In this document: piece after piece, positions 49,672 to 56,231 of the stretch
Numbering within the stretch: position 1 is the first letter of the stretch
Layout of the letters: every line of letters begins with the position of its first letter
Assembly (NCBI RefSeq): GCF_943169825.2
Contig: NZ_OW968402.1
Span: 868,001 to 932,000 of the forward strand
DNA from: Varibaculum prostatecancerukia
GTDB taxonomy: Bacteria; Actinomycetota; Actinomycetes; Actinomycetales; Actinomycetaceae
Length of the DNA stretch: 64,000 nucleotides
Direction of reading: 5' to 3'
Program-made: the position numbers and the translations under genes
The notes under the pieces: generated by a model
The model's input: the letters and a program-made list of their open reading frames with translations, nothing else
Told to the model about the DNA's origin: nothing
The model's database searches: none

Positions 49672-50826
49672 ATGCATTTTTCACAGCGAGTTAGCCTTTC
49701 GCAGCCCAACGCCATCACCTTGGCGGCGGGGAAACTGCGCGCCCAGGGACAGAAACTGGTAAATATCTCTGACTCGAATCCCACTCGGCATGGGTTAGGG
49801 GAAGCAGGCAACCCCTACCAGGCAGATCCGCGCGGTCAGCGCGAAGCCCGCCGCGCCCTCGCCGATTTTCTTTCCCAGAGGGATGGACGCAGTGTCAGTC
49901 CCGATAACCTTTATCTGCTTAGTTCGACTTCCCAAGGCTACTCCTGGCTGATGAAACTGCTGTGTGATCCTGGCGAGGAAGTGCTGGCTCCGACGCCTGG
50001 ATATCCGCTGATAGAAGCCTTAGCAAACTTAGAAAATGTACAGGTGGCGTCCTATAGTTTTGCTTGGCTAGGACGAAAATGGGAACTAGATCCGCTCTCG
50101 CTGCCAGCTGCGGGTGTTTCCCTGCGTCCGCGTGCCCTAGTGGTCATCAATCCGGGTAACCCCACCGGCGCCTATCTAGATAGGGGAGAGCGAGAGAGGG
50201 TGCAAGAATACTGCGTCGCAAATAATCTGCCCCTGATCGCCGATGAAGTGTTCTATGACTTCCCCTTGGCTGCGGCTCCGGAATCTCGTGCCCGCTTGGC
50301 CGGTTGCCCTGAAATCCTCACTTTCGCCCTCGACGGGTTATCAAAGAATCTGTGTGCCCCCGGTTTCAAGATTGCTTGGCTAGAGGTGTCGGGACCGGAG
50401 GTGCTGGTGGAGGAGGCGAAAGCCCGTTTAGATATCATCGCGGATGCGTTCTTGCCCTTTAGTGATATTTTGGCCGCGCACCTGCCTGGTTTCTTGAAGA
50501 AAATCCCGCCGCAGTTGGCGCAAACTCGCGGGCGGTGCGCCGCCAACCTGGCCATGTTGCAAGACTTAATAGGGGAGGATCCGGCCAGCCCGGTTACGGT
50601 GATGCCCCCGCAAGGCGGCTGGAACGTGCTCGTGCGTTTCCCCGCGCATATCGATGAGGACGAGCTGGTGGAAAAACTCTTGCAAGATTTTGGGATTTAT
50701 TGCCAGCCCGGCTACTTTTTTGATTTGCCCTTCGCTGGCACCATTAGCCTGTCCCTGCTGCTAGAAGAAGATTCTTTCCGCGAAAATGCCGCCAAAGTAA
50801 TGCGTACCATCATGACCTTGAGCTAG
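49672..50826 (+). CDS. Class I/II pyridoxal-phosphate aminotransferase
   Basis: A 384-residue fold-type I aminotransferase. Elements seen: STSQGYSWLMKLL, PTPGYPLIEAL, VVINPGNPTGAY (cofactor-binding Asn), IADEVFYDFPL (Asp) and LDGLSKNLCAPGFKIAW with the Schiff-base lysine. The C-terminus has a conserved-type GTISLSLLL in place of the usual Arg-containing strand, so the substrate is unclear. AGGAG precedes the ATG. It stands alone. Confidence 0.85.
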   Translation: MHFSQRVSLSQPNAITLAAGKLRAQGQKLVNISDSNPTRHGLGEAGNPYQADPRGQREARRALADFLSQRDGRSVSPDNLYLLSSTSQGYSWLMKLLCDPGEEVLAPTPGYPLIEALANLENVQVASYSFAWLGRKWELDPLSLPAAGVSLRPRALVVINPGNPTGAYLDRGERERVQEYCVANNLPLIADEVFYDFPLAAAPESRARLAGCPEILTFALDGLSKNLCAPGFKIAWLEVSGPEVLVEEAKARLDIIADAFLPFSDILAAHLPGFLKKIPPQLAQTRGRCAANLAMLQDLIGEDPASPVTVMPPQGGWNVLVRFPAHIDEDELVEKLLQDFGIYCQPGYFFDLPFAGTISLSLLLEEDSFRENAAKVMRTIMTLS

Positions 50827-50890
50827 GGGAGCAGCCGGTTTTCTAGTCCTGCTCCAAGCGATTAGCGGGCGTATTTTGATTAATTTGCAT

Positions 50891-51127
50891 TTACTCGAAT
50901 GCTTCTAGAGCTTCTGGTTCCAGATCGCCGCCAGCAACCCATTCCCTAACTGTTTCCTCAATCTCTTTGGATAAATGCACGTTATAGTAAGAAGCCCAAT
51001 CGAGTGCTAACTCGATATTGATACCATCATGACGCTCAATTTCTAGTAAATCATTCACTACAGATACAAGCCCTACCTCAGATATGGCAGCCAGGATGCC
51101 CTCCCACAAGTCTTCAGAATATTGCAT
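50891..51127 (-). CDS. Small acidic protein of unknown function
   Basis: 78 residues, strongly acidic and Glu-rich, predicted mainly helical, with no membrane segment or metal motif. The weak GGGGCG upstream of the ATG makes the start uncertain. It diverges from the retron-like noncoding region and reverse transcriptase, so it could be an accessory or a small immunity-like protein; neither is supported beyond position. Confidence 0.5.
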   Translation of the reverse strand: MQYSEDLWEGILAAISEVGLVSVVNDLLEIERHDGINIELALDWASYYNVHLSKEIEETVREWVAGGDLEPEALEAFE

Positions 51128-51332
51128 GTTATAAATCGCCCCTGCCGAGATAGAAGATTGCTGTATCGCTATGACTGCTAGCTTATTGCTGGCGACCTTG
51201 CCTGCAAAGCAAGCGCAACTACCGTAAATCTGCGAAAAGAGTTGCGGAAGAAATCTGCCGTTTACGAATCTGCCCCAGTATCGTTACAAATATGGCAAAC
51301 AGATCCGCATCGGGATCTAATATAAATGCCAG

Positions 51333-51490
51333 GGTTGAAAGGAGGGAGTCACCGACGGCTCTAGTGATGAAGGCTCGCGATTCGCGTGCCTCTGTCAATC
51401 AGGACGGCAGGGGATTACCCTGCCATTGGTTCACAGATTGACATGGAATTTGCCACGTCGTGGCAAAAGAAAGCCCTAGGCTGACAGTAG
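51333..51490 (+). ncRNA. Candidate retron noncoding RNA (msr-msd)
   Basis: A hairpin-dense stretch directly upstream of the reverse transcriptase. A TATAAA -10-like element lies at 51321-51326. Successive stems: AGGC-CGCG/CGCG-GCCT at 51371-51391; an outer TGTCAATC (51393-51400)/GATTGACA (51436-51443) enclosing GGCAGGG (51406-51412)/CCCTGCC (51418-51424); and TTTGCCA (51449-51455)/TGGCAAA (51461-51467). A weak end-to-end pairing (GTCA and GGCT before the stems with AGCC and TGAC at 51472-51484) could be the a1/a2 helix. Position and layout fit a retron template RNA, but boundaries and the priming guanosine are not fixed. Confidence 0.5.
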
Positions 51491-51496
51491 ATCGTT

Positions 51497-52726
51497 ATGG
51501 AACTTCCTCCTTTCAACCCCATAGTGAAACCGGCAAAAGTCGCGCCCGCGCAGATTAACTCGCTTAGGCATCTTCTGCGTTTGCATAACCTAGAGAATCC
51601 AGAAGAATCGATTCTGTATCCGTCTGCACATGTAGCAATCAGCAGCCATAATACGGCAGAAATTTGGCTCGATCACGATAAAACTACACCGCTGCGTAAA
51701 GTCCCCTTGTACTACAGATATCGAAGTGTCCCCAAGCATTCTGGGGGCAGGCGGATATTGTCGGAACCAAGTTCCAGTTTGAAAAGTCTACAGCGATGGA
51801 TACTGCGGCATTGCTTCACCGACGATATGGTTTCCCCTGCCGCCTACGCATATCGCCCGGGACGTTCAATTCAAGATTGCGCAGCCGTACATATTGGCGC
51901 TAAATGGCTCCTTAAGTTCGACCTCAAGGATTTCTTTGGGGGAATTTCCGAGGCTCGGGTATATGAACTCTTTAGAGCGATTGGGTATAAAGAACTTGTC
52001 GCGTTTGAACTAGCGCGTCTGACAACTTTCCTGCCGGATAAAAATCTAAGACGCAATATTCAAGCGCTATATAACGAAAAGTTCGGAATAACCCCGGCGG
52101 CGCGGAACTACACGAAGCTCGAAATAACAAGAGATAGCAGCGACGGCCCCTACCCAAGGTATCGAGACGGCGCGGGGAAGATCATACGGGGGGTGCTTCC
52201 GCAAGGAGCCCCCACGTCGGGGATTATCGCCAATATCTGTGCTGGCGAACTCGATAAAGAGCTTGCGTCTTTAGCGCTGTATAGCGGTTTAAGATATTCG
52301 CGGTACTGTGATGACTTGTTTTTCTCCCCGCGGCCTGACCATGAACATTTTGACCGCAGTTTCGCAGGATTAATCATCCGTGACGTTAATCGAGCCGTAC
52401 TAAAACATGGTTTTCGGATAAACCAAGGCAAAACCAGGGTAGTGCCACCCGGGTCTAAGAAGCTGATTTTGGGTCTGCAAGTGGACGACAGCGTTCGTCT
52501 CGATACCGCGTTTAAGAAAAATATTGACTACCACATACGCGGAATTGCTAAATTTGGTCTCCAGCAGCACGTAGCTCACGCCAAAGGCACTCCACCCCCG
52601 GTATTGAGTTTCCTAAACCATCTGCAAGGTCTAATCGCTTTCGCGAAAGGAATTGAGCATTGGTACGGGGAAACACGGGAAACAAACCTGAGAAAGGCAT
52701 TATCGATTGGTGAAGTAACGCGATAA
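51497..52726 (+). CDS. Retron-type reverse transcriptase
   Basis: 409 residues. RT motifs: AYAYRPGRSIQDCAAVH near 116-132 (close to the retron NAxxH region X), motif A FDLKDFF (141-147), QGAPTSG (236-242), motif C YCDD (270-273), and INQGKTRVVPP followed by ILGL (324-327), where retron RTs usually carry VTG. No maturase, endonuclease or fused effector domain is visible. An extended segment of about 90 residues lies between motifs A and QGAPTSG. Retrons use such RTs with a cognate RNA to make multicopy single-stranded DNA, usually in phage defence. A non-retron RT class (DRT/unknown group) is the main alternative. The ribosome site before the ATG is weak. Confidence 0.85.
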   Translation: MELPPFNPIVKPAKVAPAQINSLRHLLRLHNLENPEESILYPSAHVAISSHNTAEIWLDHDKTTPLRKVPLYYRYRSVPKHSGGRRILSEPSSSLKSLQRWILRHCFTDDMVSPAAYAYRPGRSIQDCAAVHIGAKWLLKFDLKDFFGGISEARVYELFRAIGYKELVAFELARLTTFLPDKNLRRNIQALYNEKFGITPAARNYTKLEITRDSSDGPYPRYRDGAGKIIRGVLPQGAPTSGIIANICAGELDKELASLALYSGLRYSRYCDDLFFSPRPDHEHFDRSFAGLIIRDVNRAVLKHGFRINQGKTRVVPPGSKKLILGLQVDDSVRLDTAFKKNIDYHIRGIAKFGLQQHVAHAKGTPPPVLSFLNHLQGLIAFAKGIEHWYGETRETNLRKALSIGEVTR

Positions 52727-53115
52727 TTCCCGTAAAAATCCTACTGACGCGGGCTGAGCGCGTAGTAACGGCACCAGTGTAGATTCATAAATTTAGGGGT
52801 ACAGTATCCATATTTTTATGATTAGAGCCGCACTATTTTTAGCACTATAGATGCCATAATTTAAGGACTATGTTGCATTGTGCCTGCTAGATTAGCTTTT
52901 ACTTAATTAACTTATTGAGAGAAACTGCCAGCTTCTTTCAAGCGGAGATACCAAGTAGTAGAGGGGGTAGGCCGGCATCTGCTGTTGCTTTTTGTGGTGT
53001 GCTCTCTTTGGATAGCGTCTCGGATACGGTGTGCAATCCAAAGATTAGGAATATTGTTGTTCATATGGAAAGCGCCCGCTAACAAGCCGAAGAAGAAAAC
53101 AACCAACCCTAAGCT
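52727..53115. other. AT-rich gap between the RT gene and the HTH cassette
   Basis: 389 bases with no gene I can support. The first half is AT-rich. A 64-codon minus-strand frame at 52912-53106 has no ribosome site or family match. The region may hold the promoter for the downstream three-gene cassette, but no clear -35/-10 pair stood out. Confidence 0.4.
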
Positions 53116-53382
53116 ATGAAAAACCCAAACCTGAAAGCCTACGGCGAAACATTTGCCAAAAACATAGGGCTAGTCTTACGCGGGAAGATCGTCCAGCGCG
53201 GCAACGACATTAAAACCATCGCGCCGCTTGCTGGTCACGCGCCTTCGGTCATTTCCAACTGGCTAAACCCCAAGCGTTCACCAATTCCTTTATCTGCTCT
53301 AGCACATATATGCGAGATCATCGGAGAAAAACCTCAAGACGTAGTAGCAGAAGCATACAAAATGGGAGAGCGTCAGTCGTGA
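53116..53382 (+). CDS. Small HTH (XRE-like) DNA-binding protein
   Basis: 88 residues with a helix-turn-helix in the middle: KTIAPLAGHAPSVISNWLNPK reads as the turn and recognition helix, followed by IPLSALAHICEIIGEKPQDVV, the usual third and fourth helices of Cro/C1-type proteins. It could repress its own cassette. The stop overlaps the GTG start of the next gene (GTGA), so the genes are coupled. First of three genes downstream of the RT. Confidence 0.65.
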   Translation: MKNPNLKAYGETFAKNIGLVLRGKIVQRGNDIKTIAPLAGHAPSVISNWLNPKRSPIPLSALAHICEIIGEKPQDVVAEAYKMGERQS

Positions 53383-53711
53383 TCTATCCGGACTGGTGGG
53401 GAAGTACACCGCCTACTATTGAGACGCTTACCTCATGGTGTGAGACCACCCAGGTTGAGTTATACATGGACTCGCAGCTCCTAGCTCACGAAACTTTCCA
53501 CGCAGCAGCACAGCATGACGGACACCAGACCGCAGCAGTTGAATCCCGTATAGATGAAGCCGTAGCGCAAGCGGTAATCAACGCTGCCGATTATCGTTTC
53601 TGGGAATCACGATACGGATGGTCTACAGGTGGTATAGCCGCCGCGCTAGGTGTCCCCGCCGGATCATTGGAGCCTACCGGCGAAAACTCGCCCAACAGCA
53701 ACCGAAAATAG
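53379..53711 (+). CDS. Unknown 110-residue protein in the HTH cassette
   Basis: 110 residues with no recognised family. The N-terminus MIYPDWWGSTPPTIETL is aromatic. The middle is Ala/His/Gln-rich (HETFHAAAQHDGHQ), followed by a helical stretch (IDEAVAQAVINAADYRFW) and a possible helix-turn-helix-like end (STGGIAAALGVPAGSLEP). The GTG start overlaps the HTH gene stop and has GGGAGAG upstream. An in-frame ATG at 53310 lies inside the HTH gene and is not favoured. It is 26 bases from the nuclease-like gene. Confidence 0.55.
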   Translation: MIYPDWWGSTPPTIETLTSWCETTQVELYMDSQLLAHETFHAAAQHDGHQTAAVESRIDEAVAQAVINAADYRFWESRYGWSTGGIAAALGVPAGSLEPTGENSPNSNRK

Positions 53712-53737
53712 TAATGAAATAGTTAGGAGAAAAAGTA

Positions 53738-54799
53738 ATGACAGATATTGAAGATCGCGTCAGTAACCTTTCGGACAAGCTCGCCAAAACACGCGAGTAT
53801 ATAAAAACTGAAGAAGCCACCAAAACCGCGTTAATCATGCCGTTCATAAGCGATGTCCTCGGATACGACACTACAAACCCGGCAGAGGTGATCCCCGAAT
53901 ATCGCTCCTCCTACTCGTACAAGAAAAATGAAAAAGTTGATTATGCCATCAAGCGCGGTGACCAGATAAGAATATTGATCGAAGCGAAACCCTACGGGAT
54001 TCCAATCTCACGGGATAACGCCGCGCAGCTTGCCTTCTATTTTCAAGCAGTACAAGCCAAAATCGGGATTCTAACCAACGGACAAATCTACCAGTTTTAC
54101 ACTGACTTAGACGCCCTACACGTCATGGACAAAACCCCATTTATGACCCTCGACCTAGACAACGTAGATGAAAAGCTACTCCCGGAAATAGACAAGCTAA
54201 CTAAGAGCCGGTTCGAGATTGATTCCGTGCTTTCTTCTGCGGAGAACCTAAAGCAAGTGACCGCTGTGAGGAAGTATCTGGGAGTTATTTTTGAAAATCC
54301 CGATAAGGACTTTTTGCAGTTGATGGCAGGTGTTATTAAGCCCGGGGCGGTGAAAACCACGAAGCTGCTAGAGGCTATAGAGCCGTCAGTGCGTACCGGT
54401 ATGGCACGGTTTATAGGCGATAGGGTGGCGGCCAAGCTGAAAACCGCTATGGAAGTCAATAGTACGGAGACTGATATTAGTGAAGCGCCTGCAGCGGCGG
54501 TTAAAGAATCTAAAATTGAGACTACTGACGATGAGCTTCAAGGGTTCTTTATCGTGCAAGCTATTTGCGCGGAAGTAACCAATCCTGCCAGGGTGCATAT
54601 ACGTGACCAGCAGTCCTATTGTGGGATCCTGTTAGATGATAATAACCGTAAACCCCTGGTTCGTCTGCTATTTAATGGGAAGCAGAAGCGGGTTATGTTT
54701 TTCGATCAGGACGATAACGAAAGAATTGATATTGATACCCCAACTGACTTGTATCAATATGCGCAGCGCATCAAGGATACGGTACAAAAATACGGTTAA
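53738..54799 (+). CDS. HSDR_N-like (COG4748) predicted nuclease
   Basis: 353 residues. The N-terminal half resembles the PD-(D/E)xK nuclease domain of type I restriction R subunits: Glu25 in TEEATKTAL, Asp68 in KVDYAIKRG, and Glu82-x-Lys84 in ILIEAKPYG, then a Gln-containing helix (AAQLAFYFQA). There is no helicase domain, so this is the stand-alone family often annotated as a type I restriction enzyme N-terminal protein. The C-terminal half is unknown. A GGAGAAAAAGT stretch precedes the ATG. As the only nuclease-like gene beside the retron RT it is a candidate effector, but that link is inference. Confidence 0.75.
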   Translation: MTDIEDRVSNLSDKLAKTREYIKTEEATKTALIMPFISDVLGYDTTNPAEVIPEYRSSYSYKKNEKVDYAIKRGDQIRILIEAKPYGIPISRDNAAQLAFYFQAVQAKIGILTNGQIYQFYTDLDALHVMDKTPFMTLDLDNVDEKLLPEIDKLTKSRFEIDSVLSSAENLKQVTAVRKYLGVIFENPDKDFLQLMAGVIKPGAVKTTKLLEAIEPSVRTGMARFIGDRVAAKLKTAMEVNSTETDISEAPAAAVKESKIETTDDELQGFFIVQAICAEVTNPARVHIRDQQSYCGILLDDNNRKPLVRLLFNGKQKRVMFFDQDDNERIDIDTPTDLYQYAQRIKDTVQKYG

Positions 54800-54860
54800 C
54801 GGTTGGCAGTTAATCTTGCTATCCATTTTGGATGTCAGCTTCTGGTTTCGCTTTATTGCG

Positions 54861-55018
54861 TCGCCAACGAGCCTGGCGAAAAAGAATCGGCGGTGCTGCG
54901 CACCAGCAAGGGTTTTCGGAGCACAGCCTCCGAAAACCACTGGCGCGGGCGAACGCTCAGCCCGCGTTCGCGACCTCCCCGTGCCAGCCCTCACGGGTTC
55001 GATTCCCCGCGGCTCCAT
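54861..55018 (+). ncRNA. Candidate structured RNA: five tandem hairpins with tRNA-like 3' end
   Basis: Five perfect stems follow each other: TCGCCA/TGGCGA (54861-54879), GGTGC/GCACC (54892-54904), the 11-bp GGTTTTCGGAG/CTCCGAAAACC (54911-54938), GCGAACGC/GCGTTCGC (54949-54971) and CCCGTG/CACGGG (54978-54997). The stretch then reads GGTTCGATTCCCC...GGCTCCA, like the T-arm and acceptor 3' half of a tRNA. No matching 5' half is visible, so it is not a whole tRNA. It could be a small RNA, a transposable-element end or an attachment-site relic. It sits between the nuclease gene and the ars operon. Confidence 0.4.
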
Positions 55019-55024
55019 ATTTCA

Positions 55025-55771
55025 TTAAGAGATTCGGGTTAGTAGCTCTCTTACGCGCTTGGTAATTTCGTCGCGGATTTCGCGTACGACCTCTACGGGT
55101 TTCCCTGACGGATCAGCGACCTCCCAGTCTTCATAGTGGGTTCCGGGGAAAATTGGGCATGATTCGCCACATCCCATCGTGATTACCCAATCTGCCATCT
55201 TCACTTTCGCCGGATCAAGTTTTTCTGGCTGCGCAAACGGCTCTAACCCTATTTCGGCGAGGGCGTCGCGCACCTCGGGGTGTACTTCTTCGGCCGGTTC
55301 GGTGCCCGCACTCATGATGGTCACGTCAGATCTGGCTAGTTCTTGCGCAATGGCAGCTGCCATTTGTGAGCGACCAGCGTTTTGTCTGCAGGCAAAAAGG
55401 ATTCTGGTCTCGGTGGCTCCCTTTCGGCTTGTGGGTTGTTGAGGCACGTGTTTAGCGACAAGGTCAAGGAGTCGAGTATCAAAATCCGGGGCGATCGAAT
55501 AGTAGGCCCACTTACCCTGCTGTTCGCGGCCTAATATGCCAGCATTTACCAGCCTGGTGAGATGGTGCGAAATGGTTGACCGACTGATATTGAAAACCTC
55601 AGGAAATGAGCATGCACACACCGGGTTCGGTGAACAGCGATATATGAACAGAGCCAGTTGCAGCCGCGTGACATCACTAAGTGCCGCAAAAATGTTTGCC
55701 GCTTCCTGACATTGACCTTCGCCGGCGATTGCAGGTGCGGGGCAGCAATTTGGAGCGTGTTGACTGTTCAT
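55025..55771 (-). CDS. ArsR repressor-arsenate reductase fusion
   Basis: 248 residues in two parts. Residues 1-110 are an ArsR/SmtB winged helix (STISHHLTRLVNAGILG) with a metal-site CAC at 52-54. Residues 120-248 are a low-molecular-weight phosphatase-like arsenate reductase with the P-loop C128-RQNAG-R134 followed by SQMAAA, and a distal Cys region (GCGESCP). The protein would release from its operator on binding As(III) and reduce As(V) to As(III). Such fusions are known in actinobacteria. It diverges from arsD across a perfect palindrome. Confidence 0.9.
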   Translation of the reverse strand: MNSQHAPNCCPAPAIAGEGQCQEAANIFAALSDVTRLQLALFIYRCSPNPVCACSFPEVFNISRSTISHHLTRLVNAGILGREQQGKWAYYSIAPDFDTRLLDLVAKHVPQQPTSRKGATETRILFACRQNAGRSQMAAAIAQELARSDVTIMSAGTEPAEEVHPEVRDALAEIGLEPFAQPEKLDPAKVKMADWVITMGCGESCPIFPGTHYEDWEVADPSGKPVEVVREIRDEITKRVRELLTRIS

Positions 55772-55776
55772 ACAAG

Positions 55777-55822
55777 AACTCTATCACACGTTTCGACGTC
55801 CATCGAAACGTGTGATAGAGTT
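55777..55822. promoter_or_regulatory. ArsR operator, 20+20 bp perfect inverted repeat
   Basis: AACTCTATCACACGTTTCGA (55777-55796) is exactly complementary to 55803-55822, with a six-base spacer. It lies between the divergent fusion gene and arsD, five bases from the fusion start codon. A partial further copy (TCGAAATG near 55842) lies toward arsD. It would let one repressor control both directions. Confidence 0.85.
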
Positions 55823-55862
55823 TGTGTCGATTCGACAATCATCGAAATGTAAGGAGTTAACT

Positions 55863-56231
55863 GTGCGTCAAATCGATATCTATGAACCGGCTTTGTGTTG
55901 TTCTTCTGGAGTCTGCGGAACCGACGTAGATCAGGCTCTCGTTGATTTCAACGCGGCGCTGACCGCCCTGGATAAAGAGGGCATTACCGTAACCCGGCAT
56001 AATTTGGCTTCTGCCCCTACTGATTTTGCGGCTTGCGAACCGGTTCGCGCCTATATGGAGGTAGCTGGCACAGACGGCCTACCAGTTACTGTGGTTGATG
56101 GCATTATCATCGCGACTGGTTCCTATCCCGAAGCCGATCAGCTTCGTCAATTCGCGGGGGCATCCCTGGAGGGAAAGACAACTTTGCCCGTAGTTGAGTC
56201 TGGTTGTTGTGGCGGAAGTGGGTGCTGCTAA
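55863..56231 (+). CDS. arsD: Arsenite metallochaperone ArsD
   Basis: 122 residues. ArsD passes As(III) to the ArsA ATPase. The known cysteine sites are present: Cys12-Cys13 and Cys18 in ALCCSSGVCG, and vicinal pairs at 115-116 and 121-122 in the C-terminal CCGGSGCC. The GTG at 55863 is preceded by AAGGAG; a longer reading from 55812 would begin inside the operator. Its stop overlaps the arsA ATG (TAATG). Confidence 0.93.
   Translation: MRQIDIYEPALCCSSGVCGTDVDQALVDFNAALTALDKEGITVTRHNLASAPTDFAACEPVRAYMEVAGTDGLPVTVVDGIIIATGSYPEADQLRQFAGASLEGKTTLPVVESGCCGGSGCC

Noticed and set aside
51128-51496. CRISPR array
   Set aside because: Repeats here are inverted hairpins, not direct repeats with regular spacers; no cas genes are in the window.
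52912-53106. 64-codon minus-strand small protein
   Set aside because: No ribosome site, no family resemblance, and it spans the likely promoter region of the HTH cassette.
54945-55018. Complete tRNA gene
   Set aside because: Only a T-arm/acceptor-like 3' half is present; no D-arm, anticodon arm or matching 5' acceptor strand, and the T-stem is imperfect.
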